Shown here: positions 17,728 through 25,555 of the stretch, piece by piece
How the letters are laid out: each line of letters begins with the position of its first letter
Position numbering within the stretch: position 1 is the first letter of the stretch
Origin: Streptomyces sp. NRRL F-6492
Lineage (GTDB): Bacteria > Actinomycetota > Actinomycetes > Streptomycetales > Streptomycetaceae
Length of the DNA stretch: 64,000 nucleotides
Assembly: GCF_001280125.1 (NCBI RefSeq)
Contig: NZ_LGEG01000251.1
Span: 7,839 to 71,838, forward strand
Direction of reading: 5' to 3'
Notes under the pieces: model-generated
Told to the model about the DNA's origin: nothing
The model's database searches: none
Seen by the model: the letters and a program-made list of their open reading frames with translations, nothing else
Translations under genes and position numbers: made by a program

Positions 17728-18359
17728 CCGACTCACGCGCGCACGTGCTCGCCCGGATCCGGGCCGCCGTCGCGGACGCGCCCGAGCCGCCCGCCGTCGC
17801 CCGCGACTACCGGACGAGCCACACCGCCGAGGACCCGGCGGGCCTCCTGGACCTGCTCCACGAGAACCTCGCCGACTACCGGGCCCACGTCCACCGCACC
17901 GCCCCGGACGGCCTGGCGGAGCTGATCGCCCGGATCCTGGCGGAGCGCGGCGCCGGCAGCGTCGCCGTTCCGCCCGGACTGCCCGCCGGCTGGCTCGCCG
18001 CCACAGAGGCCGTCCGGCGGACCGACGAGCCCCGGCTGACCCCGTACGAACTCGACGGCGTCGACGCCGTGGTGACGGGGTGCGCGGTGGCGGTCGCCGA
18101 GACCGGCACGATCGTCCTCGACGGCGGCCCCGGGCAGGGCCGCCGCGCCCTCACCCTCGTCCCCGACCTGCACCTGTGCGTGGTCCGGGCCCCGGAACAG
18201 GTCGTCGCCTCGGTCCCGCGGGCCCTCCCCCGGCTCGACCCGGCGCGCCCGCTGACCTGGATCTCGGGCCCGTCCGCGACGAGCGACATCGAACTCGACC
18301 GCGTCGAGGGCGTCCACGGCCCCCGGACCCTGGAGGTGATCCTGGTGACGGACCGCTGA
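17724..18359 (+). CDS. lutC: Lactate utilisation protein LutC
   Basis: A 211-residue LUD-domain protein, the third partner of the L-lactate oxidation complex. The N-terminal helix (RAHVLARIRAAVADAPEP) is followed by the core with DAVVTGCAVAVAETGTIVLD and the conserved GPSATSDIELDRVEGVHGPR near the C-terminus, the family signature (G-P-S-A-T-x-D-I-E). The ATG overlaps the lutB stop. No GntR-type lldR regulator or lactate permease is beside the operon. Confidence 0.92.
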   Translation: MTDSRAHVLARIRAAVADAPEPPAVARDYRTSHTAEDPAGLLDLLHENLADYRAHVHRTAPDGLAELIARILAERGAGSVAVPPGLPAGWLAATEAVRRTDEPRLTPYELDGVDAVVTGCAVAVAETGTIVLDGGPGQGRRALTLVPDLHLCVVRAPEQVVASVPRALPRLDPARPLTWISGPSATSDIELDRVEGVHGPRTLEVILVTDR

Positions 18360-18481
18360 CGGGGATTCGGTGGGTCCGCAGCCTGTCGTTCCCAGGGCCG
18401 GGAAATCTCCCGCGTCCCTCCAGAACGATCACTTTCCACGAATTCTTCACAACGCCGCTCACGATGTGCCAGAGTCCGCGC

Positions 18482-18877
18482 ATGACCGATCAAGGAAGAC
18501 GCAAGCTCGGGGCCCTCGTCGGCGTGTGCCTCGCCGGAGGGCTGCTGCCCGGCATCGCCCTGGGCGCGTCCGGCGCCGACGTCGCCTTCTCCCTCGCCGT
18601 CGCCTTCGGCGCGGTCGCGCTGATCACACAGATCGTCTACATAGGCCCGTCGGCGCGCGTCGGCGCCGCCCCCCTGGCGGCCTTCGCGGCCGCCGGCGTC
18701 CTGCAGGACTCCCTCATCTGGTGGCTGCTCTCGTGGCTCGGCGGGACGCTCGGCGCGGAGCTGCGGGTCGAGGGGTTCGGCACGATCGTCCTCGCCGGCC
18801 TGATCACGCGCGTCTCGATCCTCGCCGCCTCGCTGCTCACCCCCTCCGGAAGCCGCCAGGAGCGACCGGTCGACTGA
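18482..18877 (+). CDS. Four-helix membrane protein
   Basis: A 131-residue protein with four hydrophobic helices (LGALVGVCLAGGLLPGIALG, DVAFSLAVAFGAVALITQIV, AAPLAAFAAAGVLQDSLIWW, then TIVLAGLITRVSILAASLL). I do not recognise a named family. No clear ribosome site precedes the ATG at 18482; an in-frame ATG at 18464 is an alternative and the message may be nearly leaderless. The upstream stretch (18420-18480), with CACTTTCCACGAATTC, is relatively AT-rich and probably carries the promoter. Confidence 0.65.
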   Translation: MTDQGRRKLGALVGVCLAGGLLPGIALGASGADVAFSLAVAFGAVALITQIVYIGPSARVGAAPLAAFAAAGVLQDSLIWWLLSWLGGTLGAELRVEGFGTIVLAGLITRVSILAASLLTPSGSRQERPVD

Positions 18878-19016
18878 CAGGACGGGCGGCCGGGCGGGCC
18901 TTCCGATCCACGCTTCTTCAAGTCACCGTGTCAGCAAGGAACTTCGGGGTACCCGGGTGGTGGGCGGGTCCACCTCCGGATCAGCTCTCAAGGTGATCGT
19001 CCCGAAGGAGTGGAAC

Positions 19017-19274
19017 ATGACGACGCAGTACAGCAACCCTTCCACCGGTCAGCAGTCCCGCGGGGCGACCGGCAACGTGCTGAGCATCATCGCGATCGTG
19101 CTGGGTGTGATCTCGCTCCTCTTCTTCCCGATCGTGTTCGGCGTGGTCGCCCTGGTGCTGGCCGTCATCGCCAAGTTCGTCCGGCACGAGCGGCTCGCCA
19201 CCGTCGCCCTCGTGGTCAGCGCCGCCGGCCTGGTGGGCGGCATGATCCTGGGCGCCGTCGTCGCGAGCGCGTGA
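19017..19274 (+). CDS. DUF4190-like small membrane protein
   Basis: An 85-residue protein with a polar N-terminus (MTTQYSNPSTGQQSRGATGN), then two membrane helices (VLSIIAIVLGVISLLFFPIV and a C-terminal ATVALVVSAAGLVGGMILGA) separated by a basic AKFVRHER loop. This is the layout of DUF4190 proteins, common in Streptomyces and of unknown role. A GAAGGAG ribosome site precedes the ATG by 7 bases. It is followed by a long bidirectional terminator. Confidence 0.75.
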   Translation: MTTQYSNPSTGQQSRGATGNVLSIIAIVLGVISLLFFPIVFGVVALVLAVIAKFVRHERLATVALVVSAAGLVGGMILGAVVASA

Positions 19275-19319
19275 CCTCGTCGACCCGATGACCCGATGAC
19301 CTGAGGAGCCGTACCGACG

Positions 19320-19382
19320 CCGTCTCGGCCAGTGGTTGTGCCCCGCCCCACACGGGGGGAGTACAACCACCGGCCGAGACGG
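19320..19382. terminator. Long bidirectional terminator
   Basis: The arms CCGTCTCGGCC (19320-19330) and GGCCGAGACGG (19372-19382) are perfect, extended inward by GTGGTTGT / ACAACCAC after one mismatch, then CCCC / GGGG. The hairpin lies between the convergent small membrane protein gene and the acyl-CoA oxidase gene and would stop both transcripts. Confidence 0.8.
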
Positions 19383-19446
19383 TTTCGCGTCCGCGTGCCC
19401 GCCCCGCCCGGTCGGGCTGGGCAAGGCGGGGCGGGGCGGGGCGGGA

Positions 19447-21408
19447 TCAGCCGACCAGATCCGGTGCGCGCAGCATCTCCGGCGGGACGCCCCAGGCGTC
19501 GACGAGGTCGACCGCGAGGGGCCGGACCTTGCGGCAGAGGTCGTTGACCTCGCGGGTGATGGCCTTGGAGCGCTGGACGGTGAGCCGGCCGTGCTCCATG
19601 AACCAGGCCCGGTCCGCCTCGATCGTCGAGAGGGCGAACAGGTCGCACAGCAGGGCGAGCGCCTCCTTGTTGCCGCCCTCCGGCATCGCCCGCACCCTGT
19701 CGACGAACGATTCGAGGACCAGCCGTTCGACGTGTGCGTGGGCGAGCGCGATGACGTGGTCCTGCACGTGCGAGAAGACGGCGCCGGGGTCGCGCTTCTG
19801 GTCGATGCCGCGCTTGAGCCGCCGGGCCACGCCGGCGAGCATGTGCTCCTCGCGGTAGCGGACCATGGCGAGCTGGTACTCCGGGTCGAGCAGCCCGGCC
19901 TCCCGGTCCCACTCGTCCCCGCCGGGCAGCAGGTCGCGCACCCGTTCGAGCAGCTTGTGGGCCGAGGTCCGCTCCATGACCGTCTCGACGGCGAGGCCGG
20001 TGACGTAGCGGACCATGCCGAGCTGGTCGAGGTCCTCGAACTCGCTCGCGTGGTCGGTGAGCAGGCCCTTGGCCACGAGCTGGAGCAGGACGTGGTTGTC
20101 GCCCTCGAACGTGGTGAAGACGTCGCTGTCGCTCTTGAGGGCGGCGAACCGGTTGACGGCGAGGTAGCCGGCGCCGCCGCACGCCTCGCGGCACTCCTGG
20201 ACGGTCCGGGTGGCGTGCCAGGTGCCGAGCGCCTTGGTGCCGGCGGCCCGCGACTCCAGGCGCCGCCGCGCCGGCGGGTCGTCCTCGGTGCCGGAGAAGA
20301 CCTCGTGCAGCTGGGTCCGTACGACGTCCTGCGCGAAGTGCAGCGCGTACGTGCGCGCGACGAGCGGCAGCAGCCGGCGCTGGTGGAGGCCGTAGTCGAG
20401 GAGGAGCTGCTCCTCCGTGCCCGGGGACGCCTCGAACTGCCTTCGCCGTACGGAGTACTTCACGGCGATGGCCAGGGCGACCTTGGCGACGTTGACCCCG
20501 GCGCCGCCGACGCTGACCCGGCCCTGCACCAGGGTGCCGAGCATGGTGAAGAAGCGCCGGTTCGGGTTCTCGATCGGGCTCGTGTAGACGCCTTCGGGGC
20601 TGACGGCGGCGAACCGGTCGAGCAGCGCCTCGCGCGGCACCCGCACGCCGTCGAACCAGATGCGGCCGTTGTCGACGCCGTTGAGGCCCATCTTGCGCCC
20701 GTCGTCCTCGATCCGGACGCCGGGCGCGGTCTCGCCGCCCACCCGGACGGGCACGACGAACGCGTGCACGCCCTCGGAGGTGCCGTCCACCTCCAACTGG
20801 GCGAAGACAACCGCGAGTTCGGCGTGGCGGGCGGCGTTGCCGATGTAGTCCTTGCGCTCCCGGTCACCGGGGGTGGTGATGACGAACTCCCGGCTCCCGG
20901 CGTCGTACCTGGCGACGGTGCCGAGCGCCTGGACGTTGGAGCCGTGTCCGCTCTCCGTCATCGCGAAGGACCCCATGAGCCGTCCGGCGATCAGGTCCGG
21001 CAGGTAGGCCTCGTGGTGGCGCTCGGTGCCCAGGTGCAGGATCGCGCCGCCGAAGAGCCCGAACTGCACGCCGGTCTTCACCAGTACCGACAGATCGCCG
21101 AAGGCCAGCGTCTCGAACGCGGCGATGGAGGCCCCGACGTCACCGCCGCCGCCGTACTCGGCCGGGAAGCCCATGCCGGTCTGCCCCGTCGCGGCCATCC
21201 CGACCACGATCTCGCGCACCCGCTCGCGAAAGGCGTCGATGTCGAGCTCGTCGGCCTCTTCGAGGACGGAGGCGTACGTCGCCAGGTTGGTCCGGACGAG
21301 GTCGCGGATTCCGGCGTACTCGCCGTCGAGCACCCCGGCCAGCGCCCGGACGTCGATCTCGGGCTGCGCGTAGCCGCTCCCGGTGGTGAATGCGTTGTCG
21401 GTGGCCAT
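19447..21408 (-). CDS. Acyl-CoA oxidase / dehydrogenase family flavoprotein
   Basis: A 653-residue FAD enzyme of the acyl-CoA dehydrogenase superfamily, long enough for the acyl-CoA oxidase branch. It has a helical N-domain (FPAEYGGGGDVGASIAAFET), a beta domain with GSFAMTESGHGSNVQAL (flavin and substrate site) and KMGLNGVDNGRIWFDGVRVP, a C-terminal helical domain with ECREACGGAGYLAVNRFAAL and TFEGDNHVLLQLVAKGLL, and a further helical extension of about 200 residues. The reaction is alpha-beta oxidation of an acyl-CoA. It is monocistronic, with the DedA-type gene 141 bp upstream on the same strand. The true acyl chain length is unknown. Confidence 0.85.
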   Translation of the reverse strand: MATDNAFTTGSGYAQPEIDVRALAGVLDGEYAGIRDLVRTNLATYASVLEEADELDIDAFRERVREIVVGMAATGQTGMGFPAEYGGGGDVGASIAAFETLAFGDLSVLVKTGVQFGLFGGAILHLGTERHHEAYLPDLIAGRLMGSFAMTESGHGSNVQALGTVARYDAGSREFVITTPGDRERKDYIGNAARHAELAVVFAQLEVDGTSEGVHAFVVPVRVGGETAPGVRIEDDGRKMGLNGVDNGRIWFDGVRVPREALLDRFAAVSPEGVYTSPIENPNRRFFTMLGTLVQGRVSVGGAGVNVAKVALAIAVKYSVRRRQFEASPGTEEQLLLDYGLHQRRLLPLVARTYALHFAQDVVRTQLHEVFSGTEDDPPARRRLESRAAGTKALGTWHATRTVQECREACGGAGYLAVNRFAALKSDSDVFTTFEGDNHVLLQLVAKGLLTDHASEFEDLDQLGMVRYVTGLAVETVMERTSAHKLLERVRDLLPGGDEWDREAGLLDPEYQLAMVRYREEHMLAGVARRLKRGIDQKRDPGAVFSHVQDHVIALAHAHVERLVLESFVDRVRAMPEGGNKEALALLCDLFALSTIEADRAWFMEHGRLTVQRSKAITREVNDLCRKVRPLAVDLVDAWGVPPEMLRAPDLVG

Positions 21409-21549
21409 GCCCCTTCGCTACCCCGACCCGGGACGATCAAGCGGGGGCGACCGTCTGGCCGACCGGCTCCGCGGGACCGGTCGGCGGAGCGCCGCCGTCC
21501 CGTCCGCCGCCGCGCGGTCCGCGTGGCGTCGGGATGGCGCCGGGCGGGC

Positions 21550-22032
21550 TCAGGCCTCTTCGGTCGCGGCGTCGCGGGGGGTCCTCGCGGTGCCGCGTCT
21601 GCGGTACACCACCGCACCGCACACCGCGAGGAGGAGGGCGGCGACCGCGGCGAGCCCGAGTGCCGTGTGTTCGGCGAACAGCCTCCGCAGTACTTCGAGC
21701 ACCCCGATCCCGACGGTCGCGTAGATCAGCGCCCAGGCCGCTCCGCCCACGAACAGCGCGGGGAGGTAGCGCGGCAGGGGCATGCGCATGCTGCCCGCGA
21801 GGAAGTTGGCGGCGGTCTGGAAACCGACGGTCAGGAAGGAGACGGCCACCACCGGTGCGCCCCATCGCTGAATCGCCCGTTCCGCGCGCAGGAACCTGGC
21901 CGAGGAGATCCGTCCGGCGAACCTGCTGCGCCGGGCGCCGGCGCCGGCCAGCCATCCGAGGGCGAACGTCCCTCCGGCCCGTAGGAGAACGATGACGTAG
22001 AGGGTGGCGGCCGTGAGCGCGATCTCATCCAC
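21550..22032 (-). CDS. DedA/VTT-family membrane protein
   Basis: A 160-residue membrane protein. The VTT/SNARE-associated signature is partly readable: RAIQRWGAPVVAVSFLTVGF, QTAANFLAGSMRMPLPRYLP, then FVGGAAWALIYATVGIGVL. DedA-type proteins flip or scramble phospholipid carriers. The usual glycine-rich F-x-P-G-x-R core is weak here (F-L-T-V-G-F), so this is a divergent member. The start is GTG at 22032; no strong ribosome site is seen. Confidence 0.65.
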   Translation of the reverse strand: MDEIALTAATLYVIVLLRAGGTFALGWLAGAGARRSRFAGRISSARFLRAERAIQRWGAPVVAVSFLTVGFQTAANFLAGSMRMPLPRYLPALFVGGAAWALIYATVGIGVLEVLRRLFAEHTALGLAAVAALLLAVCGAVVYRRRGTARTPRDAATEEA

Positions 22033-22474
22033 GGCGCCTCGTCCCGGACGCCGGGCCGGGGCGAGCCGCCTCCGTCACCCGTGCCGGAAGACCCGCCCCA
22101 GCGGGTCCGCGACGGGCGCATGCCCGGTCTCCGTCTCTCACCTGAGATCCGCCTAAGCCCGTTCCGTCCTCTGCGTTCCCGCCACGGCGGCCCGGAATCC
22201 GGGTCTGGCGCGAGCCGGGCCCGCCCGGCACAGCCAGGTTAACCGAACGCTCGTGCGCCGGGTACACGGCCCGGGCGCCGGCCTCCGGACGGCCTTCCGT
22301 CGGCGTCGGCCCGGTCGCCCGACCCGGGCCTTTCCGACCTCCGCGAGAACGGACCGGGCGAGGGGCATGGTTCCCGTCCGGCCGGGCAGCCGCACGGACA
22401 CACGGGGCCGCCGCGCGGGGGAAGGTCCGCGGAGGACCGTGCGGAGGATGACCAGCCGACCACAAGGAGTCGCC
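22033..22474. other. Divergent intergenic region
   Basis: 442 bp between the divergent DedA-type and YbdK-type genes. No convincing gene is present. It contains GGTTAACC (around 22236) followed about 17 bases later by GGGTAC, loosely like a stress-sigma (SigB-type) promoter, and several GC-rich inverted repeats. One long frame enters the YbdK gene from here but has no coding character. Confidence 0.3.
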
Positions 22475-23653
22475 GTGACCGTTCGGATCGGGGTCGAGGA
22501 AGAGTTCCACGTGATCGACGCCGAAAGCGGAGAGCTCGTGCCGCGGGCGGACTCCGTACTTCGCCGGCTGGCCCGGCACGGTGACGTCTTCACCGAGGAG
22601 CTGTCACAGTCCGTCGTGGAGTCCAACAGCGAGGTGCACGCCTCCCTCGACGCCCTCTTCGCGGACCTGTCCGCGTCCCGCCGGCTGCTCGACCGGGCCG
22701 CCGCCTCCCAGGGCCTGGCGATCGCCGCGGCGGGCACCGCGCCGCTGGCCCGGCTCGGCGCCGTTCCGCCGGCGTCCGACCCGCGCTACCTGCGCATGAC
22801 CGGGGAGTACCGCCGGCTCGCGGACGAGCAGCTGATCTGCGGTACGCACGTGCACGCGGACGTGCCCGACCGGGACACCGCCGTACGCGCGATGTGCGCC
22901 GTCGCCCCCTGGCTGCCGACCCTGCTGGCGCTCTCGGCGAGTTCGCCCTACTGGCTCGGCGCCGACACCGGCTACGCCAGCTGGCGCACCATGGTCTGGC
23001 AGCGCTGGCCCACCTCCGGCCCGCCCGGGTGCTTCTCCGGCGCCGCGGAGTACGACCGGGCGGTGGACGGGCTCGTCGGCTCGGGAGTCATCAGCGACCC
23101 CGGGATGATCTACTACGACGTCCGTCCCTCGGCGCACCTGCGGACGCTGGAGCTGCGCGTCTGCGACGCGTCCCCGCGCGTCGAGACGGTGGTGCTGGTC
23201 GCGGCCCTCTTCCGCGCCCTCGTGGTGGACGCGTGCGAACGGATCCGCCTCACCGGTGACGCCGGGTGCGACGGCCGGCACGAATGGCTGCGGGCCGCGA
23301 CCTGGCGCGCGGCCAGGTCGGGCCTGGAGGGCGACCTGGTCGACCCCTCCACCCGTCTCGCCGCACCGGCCTCCGCGGTCGTGCGCGGCATGCTGCGGCG
23401 GCTGCGTCCGACGCTGGAGGAGTACGGGGACTGGGACACCGTGCGGACCCTCGCGGAGGAGACCCTGGCGCGCGGCAGCGCCGCGCACCGCCTGCGCGAG
23501 AGGGTGGCCGAGGAGGACCTCCTCGCCGGAGTGGACCGCGTCCTGGCGGAGACCCGGGGCGAATACCGGGCGGTGCCGGACGGCCGCGCCGGCCGGCACC
23601 CCGCCGTACACCCGGGCCCGAGAGCGGGCCGTACGGCGGCGGGCGCTCCGTGA
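22475..23653 (+). CDS. YbdK-type carboxylate-amine ligase (GCS2 family)
   Basis: A 392-residue ATP-grasp-like enzyme of the glutamate-cysteine ligase 2 family. Motifs: IGVEEEFHVIDAESGELVPR (metal-binding Glu cluster), EELSQSVVESNSEVHASL, ICGTHVHADVPDRDTAVRAM (catalytic GTHVH), LSASSPYWLGADTGYASWRT and DVRPSAHLRTLELRVCDASP. Members make weak gamma-glutamylcysteine or ligate other amines, and the physiological substrate in Streptomyces is unknown. GTG at 22475 follows AAGGAGT. It is convergent with the ThuA gene across a strong hairpin. Confidence 0.88.
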   Translation: MTVRIGVEEEFHVIDAESGELVPRADSVLRRLARHGDVFTEELSQSVVESNSEVHASLDALFADLSASRRLLDRAAASQGLAIAAAGTAPLARLGAVPPASDPRYLRMTGEYRRLADEQLICGTHVHADVPDRDTAVRAMCAVAPWLPTLLALSASSPYWLGADTGYASWRTMVWQRWPTSGPPGCFSGAAEYDRAVDGLVGSGVISDPGMIYYDVRPSAHLRTLELRVCDASPRVETVVLVAALFRALVVDACERIRLTGDAGCDGRHEWLRAATWRAARSGLEGDLVDPSTRLAAPASAVVRGMLRRLRPTLEEYGDWDTVRTLAEETLARGSAAHRLRERVAEEDLLAGVDRVLAETRGEYRAVPDGRAGRHPAVHPGPRAGRTAAGAP

Positions 23654-23658
23654 TCCGA

Positions 23659-23698
23659 CCGTCCCGGTGACGTGCGGGGACGCACGTCACCGGGACGG
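23659..23698. terminator. Bidirectional terminator, perfect 18-bp stem
   Basis: Arms 23659-23676 and 23681-23698 are perfectly complementary over 18 bp (starting CCGTCCCGGTGACG) with a GGGA loop. The hairpin lies between the convergent YbdK-type and ThuA genes. Confidence 0.8.
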
Positions 23699-23731
23699 GC
23701 GCGGGCGCGCCCGGTCGGAGCCGGTGTCACG

Positions 23732-25465
23732 TCAGGGCAGGGTCCACTTCTGGTTGGAGCCGGTGTGGCAGGTCCACAGGTGGACCGCCGTCCCGTCGTT
23801 CCACACGCCTCCCGAGGCGTCCAGGCACTTGCCCCCGTCGGACTGCGGCGCCCACTTCTGGGCGCCCGATCCGTTGCAGGTCCACAGCTGGACCTTCGTG
23901 CCGTCCGCGCTGCCGCCGCCCGACACGTCCAGGCACTTGCCGAGGGCCTTCACCGTGCCGTCGCCCGCGACCGTCCACTTCTGGGCGGCCGTGCCGTTGC
24001 AGGTCCACAGCTGGATCTTCGTACCGTCCGCGGTCTGGGAGTTGTCGACGTCCAGGCACTTGCCGTTGACGCCCTTGACCTCGCCCGTGCGCGGTCCGGG
24101 CTGGCTTCCGCTCTGCTTGATCCGGATGTTGCGGAAGGACACGTCGTCCCCGGCCCCGTGGTTCTGGAGGCCGATGTGTCCCTGGCGCAGGCTGCGGACC
24201 GGGTCGGTGTTGGTGAAGTCGTTGATCTTGCGGCCGTTGAGGAAGATCTCCAGGCGCTCTCCGGTGACGCGGAGTTCGTACGTGTTCCACTCGCCGGGCG
24301 GGTTCAGCGCCGCGTCGCGCGCGGCGATGTCGGCGGACCGGTAGCCGTAGACGGCGCCGGTGGTGCGGTCGGCCGCGTCGGTGGCGTCGATCTGGATCTC
24401 GTAGCCGTTGTTCACCGCGGTCCACGGGTCGTCGGAGGCCGGGAAGCCGATGAAGACGCCGGAGTTGTCGTCCCCGGCCGCCCTCCAGTCGAGCTTCAGG
24501 GAGTAGTCGCCGGTGAACTCCTTGCCGGCGTACCACAGCAGGCCCATGCCGCCCTGGGAGGTGAGCGTGCCGTCCGCGAGGGTGAACCCGCCCGGCCCGG
24601 CCTGGCGCCAGCCGGTGGTGGACGAGCCGTCGAACAGGGAGGTGTAGCCGGTCTCCGGGCGGCAGTCGGCCTCGGTCATGCCGGCGGCCCAGCGGATTCC
24701 GCCCAGGAGGTGCCGGCGGAAGGCGGGTTCGGCGTACGACTCGTCGGTGTGGCCGCCTCCGGTGTAGAAGGCCCGGCCGCCTTCGTAGCCCTTGCACCAG
24801 GCGATCGGGTGGTCGCCGGCCATGTTCCCGCCGGAGTAGCTGGACTCGTCCAGTGAGGCCAGGACGCGGGCGGTGGCGCGCGGGTTGGTGCGGTAGTTGT
24901 ACCACTCGTCGGTGCGCTGCCAGCTGCCGCCCAGGTGGGCGGTGGCGTCGTGCGCCCGGTCCTCCACCTTGACGGTGGCGGACTGGACGGCCGGGTGCGA
25001 GTGGAAGAGGGCCCCGGCCAGTCCTTCGTAGAAGGGCCAGTCGTACTCGGTGTCGGCGGCGGCGTGGACGCCGACGTATCCGCCGCCGCCCCGGACGTAC
25101 TGCTCGAACGCGGTCTGCTGGCCGGCGTTCAGCACGTCGCCGGTGGTCGACAGGAAGACGACGGCCTTGTACTGGCCGAGGTTGCCGGCCGTGAAGGCCT
25201 GGGCGTCCTCGGTGGCGTCGACGGTGAAGTTGTTCGCCGTGCCGAGGCCGCGCAGGGCCTCGATGCCGTCGTCGATCGAGGAGTGCCGGAAGCCGGCCGT
25301 CCTGGAGAAGACGAGGACCTTGTAGGCCGGGTCCGCCGCGGCGCGCGCTTCGGCGGCCGGGGCGGTGGAGTGCCCCGGGGGCGCGGCCTGGGCCGCCGCC
25401 TGGGGGGTCAGGCAGAGCGCGGCGCCGGCCAGCAGGCCGAGAACCGCTTTCAGAGGGGTGCGCAT
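23732..25465 (-). CDS. Secreted ThuA / DUF1080 protein with ricin-type lectin tail
   Basis: A 577-residue exported protein. A signal peptide (MRTPLKAVLGLLAGAALCLT...AQAA) is followed by a ThuA domain at about 45-270 (KVLVFSRTAGFRHSSIDDGI, GGGYVGVHAAADTEYDWPFY, GGRAFYTGGGHTDESYAE), a class-I glutamine-amidotransferase-like fold. A DUF1080 / 3-keto-glycoside-hydrolase-like jelly roll comes next at about 290-455 (SLFDGSSTTGWRQAG, NSGVFIGFPASDD), and a ricin B beta-trefoil from about 465. The pieces suggest extracellular binding and processing of glycosides, possibly oxidised ones. It is second in an operon behind the GSDH-type gene (90-bp gap). The ATG at 25465 has a GGAGG site. Confidence 0.85.
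   Translation of the reverse strand: MRTPLKAVLGLLAGAALCLTPQAAAQAAPPGHSTAPAAEARAAADPAYKVLVFSRTAGFRHSSIDDGIEALRGLGTANNFTVDATEDAQAFTAGNLGQYKAVVFLSTTGDVLNAGQQTAFEQYVRGGGGYVGVHAAADTEYDWPFYEGLAGALFHSHPAVQSATVKVEDRAHDATAHLGGSWQRTDEWYNYRTNPRATARVLASLDESSYSGGNMAGDHPIAWCKGYEGGRAFYTGGGHTDESYAEPAFRRHLLGGIRWAAGMTEADCRPETGYTSLFDGSSTTGWRQAGPGGFTLADGTLTSQGGMGLLWYAGKEFTGDYSLKLDWRAAGDDNSGVFIGFPASDDPWTAVNNGYEIQIDATDAADRTTGAVYGYRSADIAARDAALNPPGEWNTYELRVTGERLEIFLNGRKINDFTNTDPVRSLRQGHIGLQNHGAGDDVSFRNIRIKQSGSQPGPRTGEVKGVNGKCLDVDNSQTADGTKIQLWTCNGTAAQKWTVAGDGTVKALGKCLDVSGGGSADGTKVQLWTCNGSGAQKWAPQSDGGKCLDASGGVWNDGTAVHLWTCHTGSNQKWTLP
23736..23834 (-). repeat. Ricin-module repeat, copy 1
   Basis: This 99-bp stretch encoding the last part of the lectin tail is, by eye, identical base for base to 25560-25658 at the end of the neighbouring gene. 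The next 100 bp or so differ at only a few positions. Confidence 0.85.
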
Positions 25466-25555
25466 GGAACGGTCGCCTCCTTGTCTGTGGGGCTGCGGAG
25501 CTGCGGAATCGCGAAGCTGTGGAGCCATGGAGCCATGGAGCTGCGGGTCGAGGGG